A DNA stretch of 64,000 bases from the NCBI GenBank assembly GCA_026169535.1, contig JAPFCU010000079.1:124001-188000 (forward strand). The letters are read 5' to 3'. The DNA is from Blautia sp. (GTDB lineage: Bacteria; Bacillota; Clostridia; Lachnospirales; Lachnospiraceae). Each line of letters begins with the position of its first letter. The stretch's first letter is position 1. Shown piece after piece: positions 1-8,234 of the stretch. Position numbers and translations under genes: made by a program. The notes beneath the pieces were generated by a model. The model was not told the origin of the DNA. It saw nothing but the letters and a program-made list of their open reading frames with translations, and did no database searches.

Positions 1-948
1 AGAAAGCAGCTGAAAATTTCTGAGCTTTTTCTTCATGGATATATTTTGCTTTTTGCAGTAATGGAAATTTTAGTTCTTCCCATGATATTATTAAAAATGC
101 CTCTTCATATTCTGACATCAGTATATGGAATTCTTGCTGCTGGATTTGCTGCAGGAGGCTTACTGCTCTGGAAAAAAAAGAACAGCAGTAAGAATCTGCT
201 GGGAAATATGGAACGGCCATCCATATATTTCTGGATGGCTGTTCTGGTGATTGTTCTTCAGGTACTTATGTGTGCAGCTATGGCACATATGGATGCAGAC
301 GATTGTTTTTATGTTGCGGCAGCGACAACAGATGTCCATACAGATTCTATTTTTGCTGTGGATCCTTATACGGGCTGTGAATACAGAGTTCTTCCCAGGC
401 GTTATGTACTTTCTCCGTTTCCGGTGTTCCTGGCAGTGGCAAGCCGGCTTAGCGGTGGAATGCACCCGGCGGTCATGGCTCATATGGTTTTTCCTGTGAT
501 CTTTCTGCCTATGGCATATATGGTGCAGTATTGTCTTGCAGAAAAAATGTTTTCAGGGGAAAGAAAAGCAAAAGATATCTATCTCCTTCTGACAGCATGT
601 ATATGCAGTTTCTCGGGATATTCTGTATACAATACAGGGAATTTTCAAATGGTTCGGATCTGGCAGGGAAAGGCTGTTCTGGCATCTGTTTTACTGCCTT
701 ACCTGCTGTACCTTTGTATCTCGATATTTTTGGGAGAAAAAAGAAAAAATTCATGGACAGCTCTTTTTCTGACCAATATCAGCTGCTGTCTTTTGTCCTC
801 CATGGGGATTATCCTGGCACCGCTTATGACAGGGTGTTTTCTGGCAGCATCCTTTGTAATGCAAAGAGAGTGGAAGACAGCGGCAAAAGGTTTTTTGTGC
901 TGTCTTCCCTCGATTGTTTTGGGTGTGGCATACATTTTGATAGGCTGA
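1..948 (+). CDS. polytopic membrane protein, DUF6077-like (5' end outside window)
   Basis: The reading frame is open from base 1, so the true start lies upstream; the TTG at 46 is only the first start-like codon in the window. The protein has several hydrophobic membrane spans, separated by a loop carrying an Ala-Asp-Asp-Cys-Phe-Tyr-Val motif and an Arg-rich segment before the next spans. This pattern recalls the DUF6077 membrane proteins of Lachnospiraceae, an assignment made from memory. It ends only 13 nt before the next gene, which has its own AGGAGG site, so the two are co-transcribed. No catalytic motif is visible and the function is unknown. Confidence 0.6.
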   Translation, partial: RKQLKISELFLHGYILLFAVMEILVLPMILLKMPLHILTSVYGILAAGFAAGGLLLWKKKNSSKNLLGNMERPSIYFWMAVLVIVLQVLMCAAMAHMDADDCFYVAAATTDVHTDSIFAVDPYTGCEYRVLPRRYVLSPFPVFLAVASRLSGGMHPAVMAHMVFPVIFLPMAYMVQYCLAEKMFSGERKAKDIYLLLTACICSFSGYSVYNTGNFQMVRIWQGKAVLASVLLPYLLYLCISIFLGEKRKNSWTALFLTNISCCLLSSMGIILAPLMTGCFLAASFVMQREWKTAAKGFLCCLPSIVLGVAYILIG

Positions 949-961
949 CAGGAGGGCAGAA

Positions 962-1780
962 ATGAAAGAAATATTTCAACAGACACAAATTTTCTGGAAG
1001 AATTACTGGGGGAAAGGTCTGGTCATATGGCTCCTTCTGGCCTCCATGCTGTTTCTTCTGATATTTCGCAGGAATAAAAAAAGTACGAAATATCTGATTC
1101 CATATACAGTAGTCGTGCTGGCCGTATTTTCTTGTCCAATATCTGCAAAGGTTATTCAAAAATGTATTGGAAGTACAGTATACTGGCGTGTGCTGTGGCT
1201 TCTCCCGGTAATTCCGTTAATCGCATCTGCCATGACAGAATTTCTGAAGGAACGAAAGAATAAAGGTATCCAGTTCGTGCTGGTTTTATTGTGTATAGCT
1301 GCAATTGTTTGTTCTGGAAAGGGGATATATAAGGCTGGAAATTATAAGCTGGTCAATAATTATCAGCAAGTGCCGGACGAGGTGGCTGCCATTTGTGAAA
1401 TGGTAAAAAAAGACGCAGGTGATTCGGAATTTCTTCTGGCAGCGGATAATTATATTGGACCCTATGTACGAGTGTACGATCCGTCTATCTGTATGATGTT
1501 TAACAGGGAGGGACGTGGAAATGCCGGAGCAGGAGCAAGACGGCTGTATCTGGAAATCAATGCACCGGTCTTTAATTACACTAATATAGGTGCAGTGGGA
1601 AAAAGCATTATGTGCAATTATCTTGTTGTAAAGATTCCGAACGAACAACAAAAAAAGGAAATAGAAGCACAAGACTATCAGGAAGTAGGAACAGCCGGCA
1701 ATTACAGTCTGTATCGTCTTGGAGAATCTGCCGGTGCAGTCAGAAGCCCTTTACTGGACCGGTGGGAGTGGGCAGCCTGA
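962..1780 (+). CDS. membrane protein with extracytoplasmic C-terminal domain, partner of the preceding gene
   Basis: The ATG at 962 follows an AGGAGGG site at 950-956. The 272-residue product has about four N-terminal hydrophobic segments (roughly residues 18-115) and then a soluble C-terminal half without Cys-rich or nucleotide-binding motifs. The content looks like the C-terminal half of the same kind of protein as the upstream gene, so the pair may be one ancestral protein now split into two translationally coupled genes, or two subunits. Function unknown. A strong terminator hairpin follows at 1830-1868. Confidence 0.6.
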   Translation: MKEIFQQTQIFWKNYWGKGLVIWLLLASMLFLLIFRRNKKSTKYLIPYTVVVLAVFSCPISAKVIQKCIGSTVYWRVLWLLPVIPLIASAMTEFLKERKNKGIQFVLVLLCIAAIVCSGKGIYKAGNYKLVNNYQQVPDEVAAICEMVKKDAGDSEFLLAADNYIGPYVRVYDPSICMMFNREGRGNAGAGARRLYLEINAPVFNYTNIGAVGKSIMCNYLVVKIPNEQQKKEIEAQDYQEVGTAGNYSLYRLGESAGAVRSPLLDRWEWAA

Positions 1781-1829
1781 TCATATATCAGATTGCTATG
1801 AATTGGAAATTTGATGAGTACGTGGCGTG

Positions 1830-1868
1830 AAAAATACCCTGAAGTATGTTCTGCTTCAGGGTATTTTT
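1830..1868. terminator. bidirectional intrinsic terminator
   Basis: A perfect 15-bp inverted repeat (arms 1830-1844 and 1854-1868, loop of 9) begins with an A run and ends with a T run, so it can stop transcription on both strands. It separates the converging membrane-protein operon and metA. Confidence 0.9.
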
Positions 1869-1887
1869 GCGTTGATATATAAATCCC

Positions 1888-2820
1888 TTAAATACAGCTG
1901 AAATCCGGTGTTCCCATCAGATCATACGGTGTACTCTGGTAAACGTAGTAATTCAGCCAGTTGGTATAGAGGTTGTTTGCGTGGGCACGCCACAAAAGCA
2001 GCGGTTTGTTCTGTGGATCATTATCCTGATAATAGTTTTCCGGGAGATCAATGGGGAGACCTTTATCAGAATCCCGCTTGTATTCTCCGTCAAGAGTAAT
2101 ACGGTCATATTCAGGATGTCCCATAACAAAGATCCTGCGGCCGTCCTCTGCCATAGCAAGGAAAAGACCGGCTTCTTTTGATTCGGCAAGGACGGTCAGT
2201 TCTTTACAGGCATGGATGTCGTCAATAGGAATTTCTGTATGTCTGGAATGGGGAGCAAGGAACATATCATCAAATCCTCTTACAAGAGGAACCTTACGGT
2301 TTAATACTTTGTGCCAGAAAAGACCGAACATTTTTTTGTCCAGCATTCTTTTTTTGAGTCCGTAAAAATGATAAAGACCGGCCTGAGCTGCCCAGCAGAG
2401 GAAAATTGTGGAAGTCACATGGGTTTCTGTCCAGTCCATAATATCTGTTAGTTCTTTCCAGTAATCCACTTTTTCAAAATCCATCTGTTCTACAGGGGCG
2501 CCGGTGATGATCATTCCGTCAAAACGCATATGCTTCAATTCGGAAAAGGTCTGATAAAATTTGTTTAAATGGCTTTTGGATGTATTTTTTGCCACGTGGC
2601 TTTCTACTGCCATGAAAGTAACGTCTACCTGCAGCGGAGTATTGGAAAGAGAACGGAGCAGCTGGAGTTCTGTTTCCTCTTTCAGAGGCATCAGGTTCAG
2701 TATCAGTATCTGGATCGGACGGATATCCTGATGGATGGCACGTCCTTCATCCATGACAAAAATATTTTCTTTTTCCAGAATTTCCTTTACAGGCAGATCG
2801 CTTTGTATTTTGATTGGCAT
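1888..2820 (-). CDS. metA: homoserine O-acetyltransferase (MetA family)
   Basis: This enzyme acylates homoserine in the first committed step of methionine synthesis in the cytoplasm. The 310-residue length is normal for MetA. The catalytic Cys142 sits in FLCWAAQAG, and His235 and Glu237 in GHPEYD. Residue 111 is Glu (GAPVEQ); in this family Glu111 marks acetyl-CoA users and Gly111 succinyl-CoA users, so acetyl-CoA is the likely donor despite the common 'succinyltransferase' label. It lies 21 nt after ligA on the same strand, so it is probably the last gene of a pseudouridine synthase-ligA-metA operon. No SAM riboswitch or T-box is seen directly upstream. Confidence 0.95.
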   Translation of the reverse strand: MPIKIQSDLPVKEILEKENIFVMDEGRAIHQDIRPIQILILNLMPLKEETELQLLRSLSNTPLQVDVTFMAVESHVAKNTSKSHLNKFYQTFSELKHMRFDGMIITGAPVEQMDFEKVDYWKELTDIMDWTETHVTSTIFLCWAAQAGLYHFYGLKKRMLDKKMFGLFWHKVLNRKVPLVRGFDDMFLAPHSRHTEIPIDDIHACKELTVLAESKEAGLFLAMAEDGRRIFVMGHPEYDRITLDGEYKRDSDKGLPIDLPENYYQDNDPQNKPLLLWRAHANNLYTNWLNYYVYQSTPYDLMGTPDFSCI

Positions 2821-2841
2821 GTTATGTTTCCTCCTGGTGTA

Positions 2842-4812
2842 TCATTTTGTTTGATAATCGGCCTGAGTGAGTTTCAAAAATTCTTCTTCTGACAGAATAG
2901 GAATTCCCAGTTCTCTGGCCTTTTTGTTTTTTGATGAATTAGATGCAGTATCATTATTGATAAGATAAGTTGTTTTTCTGGTTACAGAACCAGTTACTTT
3001 GCCTCCAAGAGATTCGATGAGATTTTTGGCCTCATTTCGATTGGAGAAATGGTTCAGGCTTCCTGTGATTACAAAATTCATTCCTGCAAAAATCTGCTGG
3101 CTTTTAATCTCTTCTTGCTGTATATGGAGGTGCTGCATAAGGTAGTCAAGTTTTTGATTGTTTTCTTCTTCGTGAAAATAGTTAACAAGGTTACGGGCGA
3201 TAACAGGCCCGATTCCGTCAATGGCGCTGATTTCTTCCAGATCGGCTTTGCGTATGGCGTCCAGACTGTTGTCAAAATGACGGCAGATGACTTTGGCATT
3301 AGCCAGGCCAATATTGGCAATTCCGAGACTGTAGATTACCTTAGCAAGAGTGGTTTTTCTTGCGTTTTCCAGACTTTCCATAAGATTATCAAAGGATTTT
3401 TGACCAAATCCTTCCATTTCCATAATCTCATCCTTATAACGGCTGATTTCAAAAATATCACCGAAAGTATGGATAAAACCTCTGGCAATAAACTTTTCAA
3501 GTGTGGCTTCTGAAAGACCATCAATATTCATGGCATCCCGACTGACAAAAAGTGTAAAGGCTTTGATTTTTTTTGCGGCACAGTCAGGATTTGTACAGTA
3601 GAGTGCTTCTACTTCATTTTCTTTGATGATCTTTGCTTCGCTTCCACAGGCCGGGCAGGTGTCCGGAATTTGGAGATTCCGGCTTCTTGTAAGATTTTCT
3701 GCAATCTGAGGAATGATCATATTTGCTTTATATACCTGCAGAGTATCTCCGATCCCCAATTCAAGTTCTTTCAGGATGCTGACATTGTGGACGCTGGCCC
3801 GGCTGACAGTTGTTCCCTCTAATTCTACAGGGTCAAATACAGCAATTGGATTGATCAGACCTGTTCGGGAAGGGCTCCATTCAATGCTGCGCAAGGTCGT
3901 TTCGCGGATCTCATCCGCCCACTTGAATGCAAATGCATTTCTTGGGAATTTTGTTGTAGATCCCAGAGATTCCCCGTAAGCAATATCGTCATAAAGAGCT
4001 ACAAGACCATCTGAAGGAAAAATATTCTTTTCCACAGCATCAGCAAAATAGTCCATGGCTTCATCCAGTGTATCTGCTGTAACAATACGATATTCTACAA
4101 CTTCAAATCCCTGATCCTTCAGCCATTCCATCTGGTATTCTCTGGAATTATGCATATCCACATTAGAAGCAGATACCAGAGAAAATGCATAAAAACGAAC
4201 ATTTCTTTCTGCAGTTATCTGATTGTTAAGCTGACGAACTGATCCGCTGCATAAATTTCTCGGGTTTTTGTATCGGGCATCTGCATCTTCAATAGAATTG
4301 TTGATCCGTTCAAAATCAGGATAGGTGATAACGGCTTCTCCTCGAAGAATCAGGCGGCCCTGATAGGAGATTTTTAAAGGGATATTCCGAAATACACGGG
4401 CATTGTTGGTAATGACTTCACCGACGGTACCGTTTCCTCTGGTAACAGCTTTTTGAAGTTCGCCATTTTCGTAGGTAAGGACAATGGTCAGCCCGTCCAT
4501 TTTCCAAGATAATAGTGTTTTGTGGTTTCCGATAAATTCTCTGAGAGTTTCTCTGTCCTTCGTTTTATCGAGAGAGAGCATAGGACTTTCATGAGTTTCC
4601 TTTGGCAGAAAATCAACGGCTTCGTAGCCTACGTTTACTGTGGGGCTGTCTGCCAGAGTGATCCCTGTCTCTTTTTCCAGCTTTTCCAGTTGATCGTACA
4701 GGGAATCGTACTCCCGGTTGTCCATGATTTCCCGGTCTTCCTGATAATAGGCTTTTGCTGCCTTGTTTAATATTTTTACCAGCTCTTTCATTTGCTGCAG
4801 GGCTGTTTCCAT
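2842..4812 (-). CDS. ligA: NAD-dependent DNA ligase
   Basis: LigA seals nicks in duplex DNA during replication and repair using NAD. The 656-residue protein shows the full domain order: an NAD-binding N-terminal Ia domain, the adenylation domain with Lys104 in a KMDG motif, an OB-fold, a zinc finger with Cys386, Cys389, Cys406 and Cys411, helix-hairpin-helix repeats (about 440-560) and a C-terminal BRCT domain (about 577-650). The ATG at 4812 has an AGGAGG site (4818-4823) at good spacing, which fixes the start even though the upstream pseudouridine synthase frame runs 200 nt into this gene. Confidence 0.97.
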   Translation of the reverse strand: METALQQMKELVKILNKAAKAYYQEDREIMDNREYDSLYDQLEKLEKETGITLADSPTVNVGYEAVDFLPKETHESPMLSLDKTKDRETLREFIGNHKTLLSWKMDGLTIVLTYENGELQKAVTRGNGTVGEVITNNARVFRNIPLKISYQGRLILRGEAVITYPDFERINNSIEDADARYKNPRNLCSGSVRQLNNQITAERNVRFYAFSLVSASNVDMHNSREYQMEWLKDQGFEVVEYRIVTADTLDEAMDYFADAVEKNIFPSDGLVALYDDIAYGESLGSTTKFPRNAFAFKWADEIRETTLRSIEWSPSRTGLINPIAVFDPVELEGTTVSRASVHNVSILKELELGIGDTLQVYKANMIIPQIAENLTRSRNLQIPDTCPACGSEAKIIKENEVEALYCTNPDCAAKKIKAFTLFVSRDAMNIDGLSEATLEKFIARGFIHTFGDIFEISRYKDEIMEMEGFGQKSFDNLMESLENARKTTLAKVIYSLGIANIGLANAKVICRHFDNSLDAIRKADLEEISAIDGIGPVIARNLVNYFHEEENNQKLDYLMQHLHIQQEEIKSQQIFAGMNFVITGSLNHFSNRNEAKNLIESLGGKVTGSVTRKTTYLINNDTASNSSKNKKARELGIPILSEEEFLKLTQADYQTK

Positions 4813-5557
4813 AATTACCTCCTGTAACTGTTTCGTTTGATGAATTCTTCAGCATCTGTTCCAGCTGTCGCTGTTCGTCAGGCCGGATGGTTCTGTATTC
4901 TCCAGATTTCAGGTTTCCTAATGTCAGATTCATGATCCGTATTCTTTTTAATGAGATGACCTCATAACCGAAATATGCGCACATGCGTCGAATCTGCCTG
5001 TTTAATCCCTGCGTCAGGATGATCCGGAAACTATTTTTACCTGTTTTTTCCAGAAAACACTTTCGGGTGACTGTATCCAGAACAGGGACGCCTGCCGCCA
5101 TTTTTTGGATGAATTCTGAAGAAACTTCCTTGTTTACAGTGACTAAATATTCTTTTTCGTGGTAGTTTCCCGCACGCATGATTCGATTGACCAGATCCCC
5201 CTGATTAGTCAGCAGAAGAAGGCCTTCTGATTCCTTATCAAGGCGTCCGATGGGATAAATGCGCAGAGGGTAATCCAGAAATTCTGTGACAGTCGTTTCC
5301 TGCCGCTGCTTTTTTGTGCTGCAGACAATTCCTCTGGGTTTGTAGAACAGGATCAGTACCTGCTGTTTTTCCTGCTGAATGGGTTTCCCGTCCAGACAGA
5401 CTTCTGTATCGGGAGAGATGCGCTCTCCGGTGGAAACCGGAGTCCCGTTTATTGTGATCCGTCCCGCATCTGTATACTGATCCGCTTCGCGTCTGGAACA
5501 GACTCCGGCATTGCTTAGATATTTGTTTATTCTTATAGTGTTCATTAATTTTTCCAT
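4613..5557 (-). CDS. pseudouridine synthase of the RsuA/RluB/RluF family
   Basis: Residues 1-60 form an S4 RNA-binding domain, followed by the synthase domain with catalytic Asp107 in GRLDKESEGL and a late RQIRRMC motif. It should isomerise a uridine in ribosomal RNA (RluB/RluF type, target not determinable here). The core ends near residue 248. The last 66 residues are translated out of frame from the start of ligA, giving an unusual 200-nt overlap and a basic tail rich in Gly, Arg and Ser. The start may be the ATG at 5557, which coincides with the predicted transcription start, or the ATG at 5545 (MNTIRI), which has a weak GGAAAA upstream. Confidence 0.88.
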   Translation of the reverse strand: MEKLMNTIRINKYLSNAGVCSRREADQYTDAGRITINGTPVSTGERISPDTEVCLDGKPIQQEKQQVLILFYKPRGIVCSTKKQRQETTVTEFLDYPLRIYPIGRLDKESEGLLLLTNQGDLVNRIMRAGNYHEKEYLVTVNKEVSSEFIQKMAAGVPVLDTVTRKCFLEKTGKNSFRIILTQGLNRQIRRMCAYFGYEVISLKRIRIMNLTLGNLKSGEYRTIRPDEQRQLEQMLKNSSNETVTGGNYGNSPAANERAGKNIKQGSKSLLSGRPGNHGQPGVRFPVRSTGKAGKRDRDHSGRQPHSKRRLRSR

Positions 5558-5563
5558 TTTTTC

Positions 5564-5592
5564 ATTATATAATTATTCTGATTTATTATCAA
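5564..5592 (-). promoter_or_regulatory. sigma-A promoter of the pseudouridine synthase-ligA-metA operon
   Basis: On the minus strand TTGATA (5587-5592) and a perfect TATAAT (5564-5569) are 17 bp apart. The predicted start of transcription falls at about 5557, on or next to the first ATG, so the leader would be absent or about 12 nt long. Confidence 0.75.
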
Positions 5593-5612
5593 CAAGCAAA
5601 TATAAGGCAGGG

Positions 5613-5641
5613 TTGTATTTTTTGGTCGGTTATTGTATGAT
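5613..5641 (+). promoter_or_regulatory. sigma-A promoter of the polysaccharide deacetylase gene
   Basis: TTGTAT (5613-5618), a 17-bp spacer and TATGAT (5636-5641) precede the gene by about 40 bp. It is back-to-back with the minus-strand promoter at 5564-5592. Confidence 0.65.
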
Positions 5642-5684
5642 AGGGAAAGACACGGTGGTGTAAAAAATAAGAGGAGGAAAGAAT

Positions 5685-6908
5685 ATGCCAGGCGGCAATA
5701 AGCGGATTAATATTTTCCTGCTTTTGCTTACTGTCCTGCTCTGTTTTGGATGCGGATATCTGTTTCGGCAGACAACAGCAGTTCCTTCAAAACTTGAGGA
5801 TGAAACCATTGAACTTTTTACGGCCGATGATACGGGAGAGCTTTTGTCTCACAAAAACGAAGCTCCGGAAGAAGAAAAGTCTTCTGTTCAGGTATCTCCT
5901 TCGCCTTCCGCAGAGCCTACAGCGACTCCGGCTTTGATTAAAGTATCTCCGGAAGCCAGCAGTGGTGTCTGGACGTCAAGCGGAAGCAGCTGGATGTTCA
6001 TGGTTAATGGCGCGCCTTACACAGGATGGCTTACGGATACAGACGGAAAAAGATACTTTTTTGATTCGAACGGGATCATGCAGACCGGATGGGTGGAAGA
6101 TAACGGAAAACGTTATTTCATGGATCTGGATGGGATCATGCAGACTGGTTTTGTTACTACAGGCGGAAAAAGCTATGAACTCTTAGCGGACGGATCATTA
6201 AAAGATTATCAGCCGGAAAAGGAACAGAAGAAAGAAGTACAAAAAGATACGAAAGCTTCAAAACAGACAAAAACATCAAAGGAAAAGCCTGCAAAAAAGG
6301 AAAAGAAATATGTTGCACTGACTTTTGATGATGGACCGAGTTCTTTTACAAACAGACTGCTGGATTGTCTGGAAAAAAATAAGGCAAAAGCTACATTTTT
6401 TATGGTAGGAAAAGAAATTGAATATTTTTCTGATGAAGTAAAACGGATGAAAAACTTAGGCTGTGAACTGGGAAATCATACATATTCTCATGCAGATCTT
6501 ACTGGATTGTCACCAGAGGATATATCTTCGGAAATTGGTGCGGTTGACAATCTCCTTATGGAACTTACAGGACAGGGAGCGTCAGTTGTACGTCCTCCAT
6601 ATGGTTCTGTCAATTCAACCGTAAAATCTGTTGTTGGAACACCTATGATTCTGTGGTCTATAGATACTCTGGATTGGGAAAGCCAGGATCCCCAGAAGAT
6701 TGCGGAGATTGTACGTTCTCAGGCTGAGGATGGATCAATCATCCTGTTGCATGATATTTTCAGTACATCTGTAGATGCTGCAGAAATTTTTATTCCGGAA
6801 ATGATCAAAGAAGGTTACCAATTTGTAACAGTTCATGAACTTGCAGAGAAGAATGGAATCAAACTGCAGACAGGAACGACCTACAGTGATCTGAAAAAAC
6901 AGTCCTGA
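5685..6908 (+). CDS. membrane-anchored polysaccharide deacetylase with cell-wall-binding repeats
   Basis: The 407-residue protein has an N-terminal hydrophobic anchor (about 9-27), a Ser/Pro/Thr stretch, aromatic/Gly-rich cell-wall-binding repeats of the choline/glucan-binding type (about 95-175), a Lys-rich linker and a NodB-type deacetylase domain (about 208-395). All five catalytic motifs are present: TFDDGPS with Asp215/Asp216, NHTYSH with metal-binding His265 and His269, RPPYG (303-307), a Trp-Ser-x-Asp-x-x-Asp-Trp stretch, and LLHD with His356. It should remove acetyl groups from peptidoglycan or another wall glycan outside the cell. An AGGAGG-type site precedes the ATG. Confidence 0.93.
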   Translation: MPGGNKRINIFLLLLTVLLCFGCGYLFRQTTAVPSKLEDETIELFTADDTGELLSHKNEAPEEEKSSVQVSPSPSAEPTATPALIKVSPEASSGVWTSSGSSWMFMVNGAPYTGWLTDTDGKRYFFDSNGIMQTGWVEDNGKRYFMDLDGIMQTGFVTTGGKSYELLADGSLKDYQPEKEQKKEVQKDTKASKQTKTSKEKPAKKEKKYVALTFDDGPSSFTNRLLDCLEKNKAKATFFMVGKEIEYFSDEVKRMKNLGCELGNHTYSHADLTGLSPEDISSEIGAVDNLLMELTGQGASVVRPPYGSVNSTVKSVVGTPMILWSIDTLDWESQDPQKIAEIVRSQAEDGSIILLHDIFSTSVDAAEIFIPEMIKEGYQFVTVHELAEKNGIKLQTGTTYSDLKKQS

Positions 6909-6918
6909 AAATTCATGT

Positions 6919-6950
6919 GAGGCACAGAGTTTTCTGTGCCTCGGCTTTTA
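6919..6950 (+). terminator. intrinsic terminator after the deacetylase gene
   Basis: Arms GAGGCACAGA (6919-6928) and TCTGTGCCTC (6933-6942) form a perfect 10-bp stem with a 4-nt loop, followed by a short T-rich stretch. Confidence 0.75.
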
Positions 6951-7020
6951 TGGAAACGAAAAAATGAAGTCTGAACAGCGGACGGAAAATTTCTGCAATT
7001 GTGCACAGAAAAGAAAAATC

Positions 7021-7049
7021 TTTACTTTTATAAATTAATGTGATATTAT
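7021..7049 (+). promoter_or_regulatory. promoter of the tRNA-Arg gene
   Basis: TTTACT (7021-7026) and TATTAT (7044-7049) are separated by 17 bp and lie 23 bp upstream of the mature tRNA 5' end. Confidence 0.7.
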
Positions 7050-7072
7050 ATATCTCAATGAAATATGTTTAT

Positions 7073-7144
7073 GCACCTGTAGCTCAGTGGATAGAGCAGT
7101 GGTTTCCGGTACCATGTGCGGGGGTTCGATTCCCTTCAGGTGTG
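7073..7144 (+). tRNA. tRNA-Arg (anticodon CCG)
   Basis: The cloverleaf folds fully: the acceptor arm GCACCTG pairs with CAGGTGT (one G-U), the D stem is GCTC/GAGC, the anticodon stem GTGGT/ACCAT encloses loop TTCCGGT with anticodon CCG at positions 34-36, and the T arm carries TTCGATT. It reads CGG codons. The 3' CCA is not encoded. No terminator separates it from the following SH3 gene, which begins 57 nt downstream, so the tRNA may be processed from a longer mRNA. Confidence 0.95.
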
Positions 7145-7200
7145 TTTGCGCAGGACAATTGGGAGGTTCCGGCGCGTTGTAATTTAAGGAGGACAAGAAC

Positions 7201-8112
7201 TTGGATAATTTCAGAGAATGGTTATCAGATAATCTCCGCTATTTTATGCTTGGCGGTGCGATTCTGGTGATCGTAGCTGTTTTGTTCTTCGGCATACGTG
7301 CTTGTGTAGGAAGCGGGAAGGGTGCTTCCGATGAAGATCAAAAAACAGTTCAGGACAACAGCCAGGGAAATGATCCTTCTTCTCCGGAAGATGATGGGGA
7401 GACAAACGACGGGAAGAAAGAAGATGCGAATCCCTTGGAAGAAGGCAGTGCAGATGTTACTGCGTTCATGCATAGCTATTACACAGCTTTAGGGGAAAGA
7501 GATATTGCAACATTAAGAACTTTGGTCAGTGATCTGACTGCATCTGATGAGTCAAGGATCACAAATGCCAAGGATTATATTGAAGCTTATACACCAGGCA
7601 ATGTCTACACAAAAAAGGGGTTGGATGATAATTCTTATGTAGTCTATACTTGTTACAGTTATGTCTGCACGGGGATTGATACGCCGGTACCTTCACTGGG
7701 ATATGCGTATGTTGTAAAAGACAGCAAAAATATTTATAAAATCCTGGGGGCAGCGGATCAGAATACAAAGATTTCTGCATATATGGAAAATCTTTTAAAT
7801 GATGCGGATGTCCAGCAGCTGAGAGCAAAGGTGCAGGCAGAGTATGATGCTGCACAGAAAAATGATCCGGGACTTGCGGAATTCCTTAATGGTCTGGGTG
7901 AAGATGCCAGTGTTTCCGGAAGTGCAGAAAATGGTGCAGTTCTGACAGTTACGGAAGGCTGCAATGTCAGAGCTGGAGCAGATGACGAGTCAGAGATCAT
8001 TGGAGGTCTGGATGAGGGAACAGAAGTAGAAAAGCTGGGCCAGGAAGGTGATTGGATACAAATTGAATATGAAGGACAGACAGGATATGTTTACAGTGGT
8101 CTGTTAGAGTAA
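7201..8112 (+). CDS. membrane-anchored protein with C-terminal SH3b domain
   Basis: The start is a TTG with an AAGGAGG site at 7187-7193. The 303-residue product has one membrane segment near residues 15-37, an acidic low-complexity linker (about 40-82), a middle domain of about 150 residues resembling an NTF2-like fold, and a C-terminal bacterial SH3 domain (about 243-303) with the usual NVRAGAD and GYV motifs. SH3b domains bind wall peptides, so a role at the cell wall is likely, but no catalytic residue is visible. A close terminator follows. Confidence 0.85.
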   Translation: MDNFREWLSDNLRYFMLGGAILVIVAVLFFGIRACVGSGKGASDEDQKTVQDNSQGNDPSSPEDDGETNDGKKEDANPLEEGSADVTAFMHSYYTALGERDIATLRTLVSDLTASDESRITNAKDYIEAYTPGNVYTKKGLDDNSYVVYTCYSYVCTGIDTPVPSLGYAYVVKDSKNIYKILGAADQNTKISAYMENLLNDADVQQLRAKVQAEYDAAQKNDPGLAEFLNGLGEDASVSGSAENGAVLTVTEGCNVRAGADDESEIIGGLDEGTEVEKLGQEGDWIQIEYEGQTGYVYSGLLE

Positions 8113-8143
8113 AAATAGGGTACGGTTTCCGTACCTTATTTTT
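8113..8143 (+). terminator. intrinsic terminator after the SH3 protein gene
   Basis: A 13-bp stem (8113-8125 with 8129-8141) closed by a 3-nt loop ends in a run of T. Confidence 0.85.
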
Positions 8144-8234
8144 GTGCGGAAGATTGAAAAAAAGTTTCTTCTGTGATAGGATTTTAAGAAGAAATTTGTC
8201 GAAATATAACTTAAAATATGAAAGGGAAGAGTAC

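Noticed and set aside
2821-2841. SAM riboswitch or T-box before metA
   Set aside because: Only 21 nt separate ligA and metA, too short for either.
7040-7270. Open frame across the tRNA with a PVAQWIEQW-like translation
   Set aside because: This is the usual spurious translation of a tRNA gene; the cloverleaf explains the sequence.
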